Assembly (NCBI GenBank): GCA_045536045.1
Contig: JAZSMU010000086.1
Span: forward strand, 1-11,920
Direction: 5' to 3'
Source: RGIG1918 sp045536045
GTDB lineage: Bacteria > Cyanobacteriota > Vampirovibrionia > Gastranaerophilales > Gastranaerophilaceae
Length of the DNA: 11,920 nt
Shown here in pieces: positions 1 to 5,910 of the stretch; within the stretch, counting starts at the first letter, position 1; each line of letters begins with the position of its first letter. The position numbers and the translations under genes are program-made. Under the pieces are notes generated by a model. That model searched no databases, was not told the origin of the DNA, and saw only the letters and a list, made by a program, of their open reading frames with translations.

Positions 1-141
1 CAAGCTCAAAATTCGGCTTTCTTTCGCCATTTTCGCCTATTGCGAAGTATTTTGTGCGATAAGTTATTTCCATAATTGAATCTTTTTTAGCCTCAAAAAA
101 TTCAATTTTGCCGTCTCCTCCATAGCCCCAAAAGTTCGGTC
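1..141. repeat. Terminal direct repeat, copy 1 (assembly overlap of a circular molecule)
   Basis: Bases 1-141 are identical to 11780-11920. The duplicated stretch lies inside the adaptor gene, which reads through the join without a frameshift. A 141-base overlap equals the largest default k-mer of the MEGAHIT assembler, which leaves such an overlap on circular graphs. I infer an assembly redundancy on a circular or circularly permuted genome of 11,779 bp, not a biological terminal repeat. Confidence 0.93.
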
Positions 142-442
142 CAGAAAGCTTAAAGCCATTTTTTATATAGTTTTTATCATAAGTTAAAGTTTTACCATCC
201 AATTTGGCTGAAATAACTCTTTCTAAATCCTCAAAAACCTTGAAAGATGAGCCTTTTTCAACATTTTTTACAACTTTAATTTTCAAAAATTCCCAATCAA
301 GTGCCCTGCAAACATTTTCGTTCGCCGTTTTCAAGGCTTCCAAAATTCTAAAATGCTCATTTTTGTATGCATTTTCAAATTTATCAAGCATATTTAGCCC
401 CAATTCAAGCAAAACTTTATTCATTAGTTCAAAATAAGTCAT
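1..442 (-). CDS. Head-tail adaptor protein, N-terminal part (gene crosses the contig join)
   Basis: This is the 5' part of a 211-residue protein whose gene starts at ATG 442-440, runs down to base 1 and continues at 11779 to the stop at 11586. The start has the ribosome-binding site AAGGA 8 bases upstream. The N-terminal half (residues about 1-55) is helical and ends in the segment ALDWEFLKI. That resembles the 'all-alpha then DW-F-L' layout of podovirus/siphovirus adaptors (T7 gp11, P22 gp4 and HK97 gp6-type connectors). Such proteins form a dodecameric ring under the portal and join it to the tail. A middle, probably beta-rich part (about 60-125) would be the tail-facing domain. It is the last gene of the capsid operon, 153 bp after the scaffold gene. 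Assignment rests on pattern and context, not on an alignment. Confidence 0.7.
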   Translation of the reverse strand, partial: MTYFELMNKVLLELGLNMLDKFENAYKNEHFRILEALKTANENVCRALDWEFLKIKVVKNVEKGSSFKVFEDLERVISAKLDGKTLTYDKNYIKNGFKLSGPNFWGYGGDGKIEFFEAKKDSIMEITYRTKYFAIGENGERKPNFEL

Positions 443-595
443 TGTAAAATCCTTTTAAATCAATATTATTTGCCGTTTTTTATATAGTTAGATAGGTAGT
501 GATAATGTATCTTATGTAAATTAAGCCAAAAAACTTTTAAAAATTTTTCATTAATTACCAATCAAAAAAATATAAAAACTCCCTAAAATCAACGC

Positions 596-1324
596 TTAAA
601 GCCCCTTAATTTGCTTTTTTGCAAGCATTTTATTAATAAGCTTCTCATTTTTCAAAAATTCATCTGTGCTCATTTTGCCAATTTCCTTTGCAGTAAGCAG
701 TTTTTCGGCTTCAAGCTCAGTTCCAGACGAAGTTCCAGCTAGAGAATTTGGAGCAGAAATTGCTTTCATTTTGTTGTCGTGCAATTCTTTCATATACTCT
801 TCTTTAACGCTTGCCTCAAGGGTTTTGACTAATTCCATAATTTTTTCCAAGTCTGCAATTTCAAAATCGCACTCAAGACTTTTCAAATAATCTAAAACGG
901 GCTTTCTCTTCTCAAAAAACGCATTTAAAATGTCGTTCATCTTCAAAACACCTTTAGATTCAGCGTTTTCTGGCAAAGCCAATGCCTCAGATTCAATGTT
1001 TTTCAAAGCTTCAGGCGAATTATTTTTGTTCGCAACGCCCAATTTTTGGCAAATTAACTCGCCCAAACCTTCTGAAATAAGCCCAAAATCGCATATTTTC
1101 TTTACCTGATTTCTAATTTTTTCTTCTCTATTTTCTTCTTTTTCAATTGCTCTAAAATCTTCTGGCACAGGCACATTCAGCTTTTCAAGCAATTTATTTT
1201 TATACAAAATTTTAAAAAGCAATTTACTATAATCATCTTCAGTAATATTCCTTTTTCCCTCAAAAAGCTTGCTGTTGTTAGCTTTTTCCTCTTTTAATTC
1301 TTCATTTTTTTCAATGTTTTCCAT
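596..1324 (-). CDS. Probable capsid scaffolding protein
   Basis: The product is a 242-residue, strongly charged protein that I interpret as the internal scaffold guiding procapsid assembly. The start at ATG 1324 is chosen over an upstream in-frame ATG at 1381 because AGGGAGG sits just before it and the upstream ATG lies inside the capsid gene. Glu/Lys-rich helical stretches cover about residues 1-45 and 130-185, followed by a Ser/Thr/Gly-rich linker (about 190-202). The end is a basic helical tail (KLINKMLAKKQIKGL), as in P22-type scaffolds whose C-terminal basic helix binds coat protein. It is separated from the upstream capsid gene by a 9-bp-stem hairpin, which could set the scaffold-to-coat ratio. 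In most podoviruses the scaffold precedes the coat gene; here it follows. No protease motif is seen. The call is inferred from composition and position. Confidence 0.6.
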   Translation of the reverse strand: MENIEKNEELKEEKANNSKLFEGKRNITEDDYSKLLFKILYKNKLLEKLNVPVPEDFRAIEKEENREEKIRNQVKKICDFGLISEGLGELICQKLGVANKNNSPEALKNIESEALALPENAESKGVLKMNDILNAFFEKRKPVLDYLKSLECDFEIADLEKIMELVKTLEASVKEEYMKELHDNKMKAISAPNSLAGTSSGTELEAEKLLTAKEIGKMSTDEFLKNEKLINKMLAKKQIKGL

Positions 1325-1341
1325 TTTCCCTCCCTTAAATA

Positions 1342-1364
1342 GATGTGGGCAAAAAGCCCACATC
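1342..1364 (-). promoter_or_regulatory. Intercistronic hairpin between capsid and scaffold genes
   Basis: GATGTGGGC (1342-1350) and GCCCACATC (1356-1364) form a perfect 9-bp stem with a 5-base loop, between the capsid stop (1374) and the scaffold Shine-Dalgarno. No T-tract follows on the minus strand, so it is not a standard terminator. It is better read as a 3'-end stabiliser, processing site or partial attenuator making coat more abundant than scaffold. Confidence 0.6.
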
Positions 1365-1373
1365 ATAAGTATT

Positions 1374-2225
1374 TTAGCCAATTGTGCAAGTTAAAGTTGC
1401 AATTGCTTTTGGATTAACAACCATGCCACCAAACATGTAAAGCCCTCTAACAATTGAATTGAAAGAGCTTTCAGCCCTTAAAGTTTCAATTTTTGCAAGC
1501 TGTGAAGCATAGGTTATTCCTTTTTGTGTTCCAGCCAAAACAACATAGTGGTCTGAGTTTTTGCCAACATTGTTTGAAACAAAAACATCTAAGCCAGCAA
1601 TTTTGCCAATTGCACCCTCTCTTGTTGCTTTGTCGGCTGCGTCTGTTGCTTTTGTGAATGAATCTGATAATAAAATCACTTCTTCAACATCAGGATGAAC
1701 AACCACCCAGCCTGGATTTGAGCCATCTATCGCACCTGAAATTTTTAATTTTTTGGCTAATGCCACAAATTGCGCGTAAATGTTCTCTTTTGTAATCTCA
1801 ACGGCATTTTCTGTTGAGCCAAGCTGGTTTTCGGCATCTGTTGAAGTGTATTGCCCAAAAAGATAAGAGTCAATTTTTTGCTCAATTCCCTTTTTGGCGT
1901 TCTCAACAACTGTGTCTAAAATTGACACATTGCTTTGAACTTCGGCAACGTCTGGAACTGTAATTCCAAAATAAATTTTTTGAGAAAGCTCCAAAATCGT
2001 TGGTGTAGTTGACATTGTGCCATATTCGGATATTGCTCCTGTATATTCAGAAGCCGAAATTGTGGTTGGTGTAATTATGTTAATTTTGCTAACGCCTTTG
2101 TCTGCATCCTGTTGCCAGTCGCGGTTTACGCACTGTAGCATGCAACAAGTTTTATCAAGTGCAGCATTAATTTTTTTGCTCCAAACTTCGCCAACAAAGC
2201 CTGAATAATCACTGATAACGGTCAT
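1374..2225 (-). CDS. Major capsid protein, HK97-fold type
   Basis: The 283-residue product is interpreted as the shell protein of the icosahedral head. The ATG at 2225 is preferred to a TTG two codons upstream because AAAGGA lies 6 bases before it. The domain sequence fits short HK97-fold coats: an N-terminal arm (1-45), an extended E-loop-like segment (about 48-90, ending KIYFGITVPD), a long spine helix (about 100-124), a P-domain strand with WVVVHPDVEEVILL (173-186), the turn GKIAGLDVFVSNNV (207-220), and an A-domain end with VLAGTQKGITYASQL and GLYMFGGMVVNPKAIA (229-276). The 'GL-V-V-S-N-N' and 'R-G-L-Y-M-F-G' motifs are common near the C-terminus of phage coats in this class. Neighbours are the unknown 124-aa gene upstream and the scaffold downstream. 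No pro-domain or decoration domain is obvious. Confidence 0.8.
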   Translation of the reverse strand: MTVISDYSGFVGEVWSKKINAALDKTCCMLQCVNRDWQQDADKGVSKINIITPTTISASEYTGAISEYGTMSTTPTILELSQKIYFGITVPDVAEVQSNVSILDTVVENAKKGIEQKIDSYLFGQYTSTDAENQLGSTENAVEITKENIYAQFVALAKKLKISGAIDGSNPGWVVVHPDVEEVILLSDSFTKATDAADKATREGAIGKIAGLDVFVSNNVGKNSDHYVVLAGTQKGITYASQLAKIETLRAESSFNSIVRGLYMFGGMVVNPKAIATLTCTIG

Positions 2226-2242
2226 TTTCAATCCTTTCTTTT

Positions 2243-2617
2243 TTACCTACTATAATGATGAAATTGGATGTAGAGCCCATTTTGTTGAAATGAATCCACA
2301 ATTCCTTTTTCTAAAAGTGTTCTGAGAGTTGAGTTTTCGCCAACATACAAATCAACATTCCAGCCACTCAACTCAAAAATTAGCATTGTGCTTAAGTTTG
2401 TTGCTCTCCAAACGCTGTTTCTTGAAAAAAGCTCGCCTTTTGGCACATCCTTAATTGACACTATTTGCCCATTTTCAGCTTTTTTTGTGTCATTTTTTCT
2501 TGCAATTTGAGGACAATTTTTGTTTGAAGAAATTTTTTTCTCAACCTCCAAATTAAGCTCCTCAAGCGTTTTTCTGCTCATAGTAACAAATTCTTCAAGT
2601 TCCCTACTTTCGTTCAT
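2243..2617 (-). CDS. Unknown 124-residue virion-operon protein
   Basis: I do not recognise this protein. It is translated from ATG 2617 with GAGGA 6 bases upstream, overlapping the end of the nozzle gene, and ends 17 bp before the capsid start, so it is translated as part of the virion operon. Residues about 1-45 are charged and helical with Lys/Glu heptad-like spacing. Residues 50-124 look beta-rich, with GELFSRNSVWRATN, a central SGWNVDLYVGENS, and an end of QQNGLYIQFHHYSR. An N-terminal helix followed by a compact beta domain suits a head decoration protein, a small fibre or receptor-binding protein, or a tail plug. Because no tail fibre or spike is found elsewhere, this is the best positional candidate for an adhesion or decoration function. 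That is inference only. Confidence 0.75.
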   Translation of the reverse strand: MNESRELEEFVTMSRKTLEELNLEVEKKISSNKNCPQIARKNDTKKAENGQIVSIKDVPKGELFSRNSVWRATNLSTMLIFELSGWNVDLYVGENSTLRTLLEKGIVDSFQQNGLYIQFHHYSR

Positions 2618-2627
2618 AAAATCCTCA

Positions 2628-4166
2628 TTAATCTAAATTTATATCTGAAAACTCAACTCCCACAAGCCCAAAGCCATCGCCAATGGATTTTGAAGTTAAA
2701 TTTAATTGAAAAGAAGTGCAAGAATCAAAAACTCCAACACGAACGCCCTCTTCAAAAGGCTCAGCCCAAGAAAAACCCTCATTTTCGTCAATTGCCCAAG
2801 TGGATAAATATTTTCCACCGTCAGATTCTTTTGTTGCAAAAACTAAGGTTTTTGGGCTTATTGTCCTTGTGTAGTCAACATCTTCAACAATATCTTTTTT
2901 GAAATTTTTGCAAACGCCGAAATCAAAAGAATTTTGAAAATTTTCATCCAAAATCAAATATGCTTCGCCAATTGTTTTTCTTTTTGCTGGCTCTCCAAAA
3001 TGGAAAAAAGGTGTTGAAAACTTGAATTCTATTGGCTTTCCAGAAAATGTGTTCCCAACATTTTCAACAAAAATTCTTCCGTCTTTGCTTCCAGTTAAAA
3101 TTTTTCCATTAACTCTTGCACAAGCCCGAATGTCAAACGGAATGCGTCTTTTGGTCCAAGAAGAGTTTAAATAATCATAAATTAAAACCTCGCTAATGCC
3201 CTCAGAGTCTTTATTTGGAGTGAAAAACCAAATTTGATTTTTTTCAAAAAACTTCAAAGCCGTTGCCAAATGTGCTTTTTTAGAGTCAAATTTTAAAAAT
3301 TCAGGCTGAATATTCTCCGAAATTGTTGTGTTAAGCCCAATTTGCCCCAATTCTCCAAACTGCTCAAGTGCATAAATTCCAGAATTGCTCATAAAATATT
3401 GCTTGTTATTGGCACTAACCACTCCCCCCGTTGAGAGAACGCCCAAATTTCCAAGTTTGGAAATTGAAAAATCTTCAACACTAAAACCACTCAAAAGATA
3501 GACGCCATCTGCTTTATAGATGGCAAGCCTGTCCGAATAATCCTCCATAGCAAGGATTTCTTCTTCGCTTGTGTGAAAATTTGAAATATAGCCTGCGTTT
3601 TCAGCCTCATCCCAATTATCATGCGTGCCAAGTGAAGAAAAATAAAGAGTTGAACCATCTGAAACCCACACCCTGCCTGCATATTGGGCAATGCATTTTC
3701 CAAAAACTTCTCTCCCGTCTTTTCCTTTAATTACGACATCCGAAACTTCAAGCTCAGAGCCAAATTTGACGAATTGCACCCTATTTGTGCCTGTTAAAAT
3801 CAATATTCCACCATAAAATCTAATAGCCGAAAAGCACTCAGGGCGTGCGTTTAAAGTCTTTAATTCTTTAACAACTCTGAAATCGTCTGAAAAATGGCAT
3901 ATTTTGCCAGATTCTGTTACAAAAAGGAAATCAAAATATTCTGCATTTGTTCCAACAATGCCCAAAATGCCGTCATTATCGGGAGTTTTGGCTATTTCCA
4001 AATTCCCTTTTGTAGTTGCAACACCAAAATTTTTGTAAATTTCAACATTATAAGAATCATCCCAAAATAATTTTTTGCTATTCGCCCAAAGCCCCACAGC
4101 ATTTGCGTTTAGCTTGATTCCACCAGAAAAATTTGTTGTTGTAAAACTTTTATTTTCTTTGCTCAT
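2628..4166 (-). CDS. Podovirus tail hub/nozzle protein, beta-propeller (P22 gp10 / T7 gp12-like)
   Basis: The 512-residue product probably forms the hexameric tail nozzle below the adaptor. The ATG at 4166 (GGTGGAG about 10 bases upstream) is preferred to a TTG at 4193. It overlaps the last 17 bp of the LuxR-type gene, implying translational coupling. The sequence shows repeated short beta-blade segments typical of nozzle propellers: RVWVSDGSTLYFSSLGTHDNW (about residues 165-185, the 'I-Y-F-S-x-L-G-x-x-x-x-W' signature), SDRLAIYKADGVYLLSG (211-227, matching 'D-x-L-x-I-x-x-x-x-x-I-Y-x-L-x-G') and STGGVVSANNKQYFMSNSGI (245-264). The C-terminal 150 residues form another beta-rich domain. No glycan hydrolase or spike domain is visible. 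It implies a short, non-contractile tail. Fold assignment is by motif recognition. Confidence 0.75.
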   Translation of the reverse strand: MSKENKSFTTTNFSGGIKLNANAVGLWANSKKLFWDDSYNVEIYKNFGVATTKGNLEIAKTPDNDGILGIVGTNAEYFDFLFVTESGKICHFSDDFRVVKELKTLNARPECFSAIRFYGGILILTGTNRVQFVKFGSELEVSDVVIKGKDGREVFGKCIAQYAGRVWVSDGSTLYFSSLGTHDNWDEAENAGYISNFHTSEEEILAMEDYSDRLAIYKADGVYLLSGFSVEDFSISKLGNLGVLSTGGVVSANNKQYFMSNSGIYALEQFGELGQIGLNTTISENIQPEFLKFDSKKAHLATALKFFEKNQIWFFTPNKDSEGISEVLIYDYLNSSWTKRRIPFDIRACARVNGKILTGSKDGRIFVENVGNTFSGKPIEFKFSTPFFHFGEPAKRKTIGEAYLILDENFQNSFDFGVCKNFKKDIVEDVDYTRTISPKTLVFATKESDGGKYLSTWAIDENEGFSWAEPFEEGVRVGVFDSCTSFQLNLTSKSIGDGFGLVGVEFSDINLD

Positions 4167-4383
4167 ATAACTCTTGCTCCACCTCAAATTCAACTGTTAA
4201 GCGACTTTTCAGAAATTGCATCAAAGCACCAGCCCTGTTTGTAACACCAAATTTGGAATAAATATTTGCCAAATGTGCGTGCACAGTTCTAACTGAAACG
4301 CCCATGCATTCTGCTATTTGGGTGCTTTTTAGCCCACCCGTCAATAATGACATTACTTGTTCTTCTCTTCTTGTTAGTCTCAT
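4150..4383 (-). CDS. Stand-alone LuxR/GerE-type HTH transcription regulator
   Basis: The 77-residue protein is almost entirely a LuxR-family DNA-binding domain. Visible invariants are LTRREEQV (3-10), IAECMGVS (23-30), RTVHAHL (32-38) with the recognition-helix TV and H37, and IYSKFGVTNRAGAL (41-54). It lacks the receiver or ligand-binding domain of most family members and so resembles GerE, the 74-residue Bacillus sporulation regulator, in architecture. The start at ATG 4383 is set by GAGGG seven bases upstream; the longer reading frame would start inside a terminator hairpin. It heads the virion operon and overlaps the nozzle gene by 17 bp. I infer a phage-encoded activator or timing switch for structural genes, perhaps acting on the dyads just upstream. 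The target is unknown. Confidence 0.85.
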   Translation of the reverse strand: MRLTRREEQVMSLLTGGLKSTQIAECMGVSVRTVHAHLANIYSKFGVTNRAGALMQFLKSRLTVEFEVEQELYEQRK

Positions 4384-4427
4384 AATTCCCTCAACAACAA
4401 GAATACAATTAATTTTTTTAATTTTTT

Positions 4428-4439
4428 GGATATATATCC
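4428..4439. promoter_or_regulatory. 12-bp palindrome, candidate operator for the virion operon
   Basis: GGATATATATCC is a perfect dyad 45 bp upstream of the LuxR-type gene and just downstream of the terminator. No convincing -35/-10 pair is visible between that terminator and the gene, which is compatible with an activator-dependent promoter. LuxR-type proteins bind dyads of this kind, so autoregulation is plausible but unproven. Confidence 0.4.
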
Positions 4440-4456
4440 CAATGTTAATTTTTTCT

Positions 4457-4478
4457 AAAAAAATGGGGCAAAGCCCCA
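4457..4478 (-). terminator. Rho-independent terminator upstream of the virion operon
   Basis: Read on the minus strand, TGGGGC-TTT-GCCCCA (4478-4464) is followed by seven T residues (4463-4457). It would stop transcription from the rep side before the LuxR-type gene. Together with the stem just upstream (4495-4539) it could also act as a leader attenuator. Confidence 0.8.
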
Positions 4479-4494
4479 CAACAGTTAGACTTAC

Positions 4495-4539
4495 AGATAA
4501 ATTGAGAAATTTTTATCCTTTGATAATCACAATTTATCT
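4495..4539 (-). ncRNA. Structured leader or small RNA preceding the terminator
   Basis: Arms AGATAAATTG (4495-4504) and CAATTTATCT (4530-4539) are a perfect 10-bp inverted repeat around a 25-base loop. On the minus strand this stem is followed about 17 bases later by the intrinsic terminator at 4478-4457. The pair could be a short terminated RNA of about 85-100 nt or an attenuator controlling read-through into the virion operon. No known riboswitch family was recognised. Confidence 0.4.
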
Positions 4540-4564
4540 ATTTTTTTTCATATAATTAATAAGC

Positions 4565-4590
4565 AAAATTACCTAAGTAATTTTACCTAA
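4565..4590. promoter_or_regulatory. Operator-like inverted and direct repeats in the rep-luxR gap
   Basis: AAAATTAC (4565-4572) and GTAATTTT (4577-4584) form a perfect 8-bp inverted repeat. TTACCTAA also occurs twice in direct orientation (4569-4576 and 4583-4590), 14 bp apart. This looks like a protein-binding cluster. The 4384-4800 gap has no well-supported gene: it holds this cluster, the structured RNA, the terminator, the 12-bp palindrome, one doubtful 33-codon frame, and otherwise AT-rich sequence. Confidence 0.4.
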
Positions 4591-4617
4591 TTTTCCAACA
4601 TTTTCTAAAACTTTACA

Positions 4618-4719
4618 TCAAATTCCAAAGCCTTGAAAAACTACACCCTTTTTGCTTTTCCAGATATTTTTTATAAATTTTGATAATTTTTTGCATGCTC
4701 TAAATAAAACTTTTGCCAT
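4618..4719 (-). CDS. Doubtful 33-residue basic peptide
   Basis: An ATG frame of 33 codons lies in the gap downstream of rep. Its product would begin MAKVLFRACKKLSKFIKN and is cationic and amphipathic, with Lys spaced every 3-4 residues. The only upstream purine stretch is a weak AAAAAGAG, and a second short frame overlaps it. A small lysis or membrane-active peptide is conceivable because no endolysin was found, but chance is the likelier explanation. Confidence 0.18.
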   Translation of the reverse strand: MAKVLFRACKKLSKFIKNIWKSKKGVVFQGFGI

Positions 4720-4800
4720 GCTCTTTTTATTAAAAATTCTTAATAAGATATTTTAAAAAGCCCATTTTTCAAGTCTTTTAAGCTTCCCAAATTTAACAAA

Positions 4801-5670
4801 TTAAAAATCGTTGCAACTATTCAATTTATCAACTAGCTCAATTTGCAACAGCCTTTGCTCTTCTCTTTCAAGGTTTTCGCGTTCTTCAGGAGATAAATTT
4901 TCAACATATTCAACCCCGTGTTTAATCATTGCGTTGCCCAAAGCTTTCCCAAAAATTGGGTAATAAAATTCAACAAGCTCATATTTTTTAACCAAAAATT
5001 TTGCCAAAGAAGAGCCATAAACCCAAGTTCCAGCTGATTTTATCCATTTTATTGCTTCTTCTTTGCTATAATTCCAAGGATTTATTGAATTTTTTGCGGC
5101 GTCATCCAACTTTTTAATATAATTTTGAGTAGCTTCACAAGATGGCACAGCCTTTTTGCCGGATTTTTCATAAAGCGAATCTGACCCAAATTTTGAAAAA
5201 GAAAAATTCTTAGTGTTATTTTTTTGTTCATGTTTATTTGTTAGTCCGACATTTTGACGGATATCAGAACCGACATTTTGACGGTGTTTGACAGACATTT
5301 TGACCAAAGTAAAAAATTTTTCGCTAAAATTGTAGTGATTTACCTTTTTAGTAGTCCAGCTTATAAGCCCCAATTCGCCAAGCTCTTTAACTGCTCTTTC
5401 AGCCGATTTTGTGCTCATTCCAAGCTTTTTGGCAACTGTCGCTTGAGAAGGAAACATATCTTCATTGTTAGGATTAAAATGCGTGCAAAGTGCCCACAGA
5501 AAGAGTTTTGAGCTTGCAGTCATTTTAATTTTTGAAAAAATTTCGCTTTCATAAATTGTTTTTGTTAGCTCAAATTGGGTGATATTCCTTTTAAATTCAA
5601 TAATTTCTGCACTTTTTTGTGTGTTAATTTTAATTGAATCTAAGTCTGAAAAATTTGTGTTGTTTACCAT
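4801..5670 (-). CDS. Replication initiator (Rep), winged-helix protein carrying its own iterons
   Basis: The 289-residue product is interpreted as the origin-binding replication initiator. The start at ATG 5670 has AGGAG 6 bases upstream. Residues about 44-115 form a winged helix of the phage/plasmid initiator type (wHTH_36-like): KLFLWALCTHFNP, then FPSQATVAKKLGMS and TKSAERAVKELGELGLISW, a helix-turn-helix plus wing. Residues 123-146 are encoded by three DNA iterons, the arrangement seen in lambda O, where the origin lies inside the initiator gene between its DNA-binding and helicase-recruiting domains. A polar Asn/Lys-rich linker (about 147-165) follows. The C-terminal half (about 180-285) is helical, with no helicase, primase or polymerase motif, so a host replisome is probably recruited. 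It appears to be transcribed alone from a promoter at 5869-5841 and ended by the terminator at 4478-4457. A plain transcriptional regulator remains possible but the iterons argue against it. Confidence 0.75.
   Translation of the reverse strand: MVNNTNFSDLDSIKINTQKSAEIIEFKRNITQFELTKTIYESEIFSKIKMTASSKLFLWALCTHFNPNNEDMFPSQATVAKKLGMSTKSAERAVKELGELGLISWTTKKVNHYNFSEKFFTLVKMSVKHRQNVGSDIRQNVGLTNKHEQKNNTKNFSFSKFGSDSLYEKSGKKAVPSCEATQNYIKKLDDAAKNSINPWNYSKEEAIKWIKSAGTWVYGSSLAKFLVKKYELVEFYYPIFGKALGNAMIKHGVEYVENLSPEERENLEREEQRLLQIELVDKLNSCNDF
5246..5306. repeat. Three iterons inside rep: candidate replication origin
   Basis: CCGACATTTTGACGG occurs exactly at 5246-5260 and 5270-5284, and a third copy sharing the core GACATTTTGAC lies at 5292-5306. 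Core-to-core spacing is 24 and 22 bp, about two helical turns. Each full copy is an interrupted dyad (CCGnCA...TGnCGG). The 24-bp step keeps the reading frame (RQNVG twice) while the 22-bp step changes it, so conservation acts on DNA rather than protein. A very AT-rich stretch at about 5205-5245 could be the unwinding element. Confidence 0.75.
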
Positions 5671-5720
5671 AAAATTCTCCTAATTGTTGATAAATGCGCT
5701 TTTTCAGACAGCAAGAAAAC

Positions 5721-5738
5721 ACTTGCATTTTTGCAAGT
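5721..5738. promoter_or_regulatory. 18-bp inverted repeat (operator or leader hairpin)
   Basis: ACTTGCA-TTTT-TGCAAGT is a perfect 7-bp inverted repeat. As DNA it covers the -35 of the plus-strand promoter at 5723-5751. As RNA it forms a hairpin in the rep leader about 50 bases before the start codon. It is a natural site for the adjacent HTH protein or a structural element of rep control. Confidence 0.5.
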
Positions 5739-5751
5739 AATCTATTATAAT
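5723..5751 (+). promoter_or_regulatory. Sigma-70-type promoter for the putative antisense RNA
   Basis: TTGCAT (5723-5728), a 17-bp spacer, then a perfect TATAAT (5746-5751). Transcription would start near 5758, opposite in direction to rep and inside its leader. The -35 is weak but overlaps the 18-bp inverted repeat. Confidence 0.55.
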
Positions 5752-5757
5752 AATTCT

Positions 5758-5796
5758 TGTAGTTGATATGTGCTTCTTCGGAAGCGCATTTTTTAT
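5758..5796 (+). ncRNA. Putative antisense RNA to the rep leader
   Basis: A transcript of about 40 nt is predicted from the promoter at 5723-5751 to the terminator at 5768-5794. It is fully complementary to the leader of an mRNA starting at the rep promoter (about 5834). Small antisense RNAs with one stem-loop acting on the initiator mRNA are a standard plasmid copy-number control (for example CopA of R1). This analogy is based on layout; no family match was identified. Confidence 0.45.
5768..5794 (+). terminator. Intrinsic terminator with UUCG tetraloop
   Basis: Stem 5768-5776 pairs with 5781-5789 (nine pairs, one G-U) closing the very stable loop C(TTCG)G, followed by six T residues (5789-5794). 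The orientation is plus strand, so it ends the short RNA from 5758 and not a known coding gene. Confidence 0.75.
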
Positions 5797-5840
5797 TGCT
5801 TTTTTTGTTCTCCTCTTGTCCCAAAAAAAACTATGCATTT

Positions 5841-5869
5841 AGAATAAAACATGTTAAAATATAAGTCAA
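5841..5869 (-). promoter_or_regulatory. Promoter of rep
   Basis: Read on the minus strand: TTGACT (5869-5864), 17-bp spacer, TATTCT (5846-5841). The predicted start is near 5834, giving a rep leader of about 164 nt that contains the hairpins and the antisense-RNA region. It physically overlaps the opposite-facing promoter at 5852-5860, so the two should exclude each other. Confidence 0.6.
5852..5860 (+). promoter_or_regulatory. Extended -10 promoter for the HTH/coiled-coil gene
   Basis: TGTTAAAAT is an extended -10 element about 90 bp before the ATG at 5952; no good -35 is visible. It overlaps the rep promoter on the other strand. Downstream the untranslated leader carries TCCTT-ATA-AAGGA (5888-5900) and the three 10-bp repeats, both possible autoregulatory sites. 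Confidence 0.45.
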
Positions 5870-5910
5870 GAGGTTATTCTATATTCATCCTTATAAAGGA
5901 CAAGAAAAAA

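Larger units (their letters stand above)
5692..5791 (-). promoter_or_regulatory. rep mRNA leader with alternative pairings
   Basis: AAATGCGCTT (5692-5701), near the rep ribosome-binding site, is the perfect reverse complement of AAGCGCATTT (5782-5791). The latter is also one arm of the hairpin at 5768-5789. In the rep leader, pairing of these distant arms and formation of the local hairpin are mutually exclusive, a layout expected of RNA-controlled initiator translation. A 14-codon frame (MRFRRSTYQLQELL) starting at 5789 has no good ribosome-binding site. TTATCAACA (5687-5679, minus) is one base off a DnaA box. Confidence 0.45.

Noticed and set aside
204..437. Plus-strand frame of 77 codons
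   Set aside because: It is antisense to the adaptor gene, which is continuous across the join and has a good ribosome-binding site; the plus-strand product is low-complexity Ser/Phe-rich.
443..595. A promoter or small gene between scaffold and adaptor
   Set aside because: The 153-bp gap is AT-rich with only weak promoter-like combinations and no frame with a ribosome-binding site; the adaptor is probably read from the operon.
1374..1381. Upstream ATG at 1381 as the scaffold start
   Set aside because: It overlaps the coat gene end, would translate through the 9-bp hairpin, and lacks a ribosome-binding site compared with AGGGAGG before ATG 1324.
4727..4746. TTATTAA/TTAATAA inverted repeat downstream of rep as a terminator
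   Set aside because: Only A-T pairs and no T-run on the minus strand; likely chance in an AT-rich gap.
5246..5306. CRISPR-like repeats
   Set aside because: Only three units of 15 bp with 7-9 bp spacers inside a coding gene and no cas genes; iterons explain them better.
5630..5824. Minus-strand 64-codon frame overlapping the rep start
   Set aside because: It needs a TTG start with no ribosome-binding site, runs through the hairpins of the rep leader and overlaps rep in another frame.
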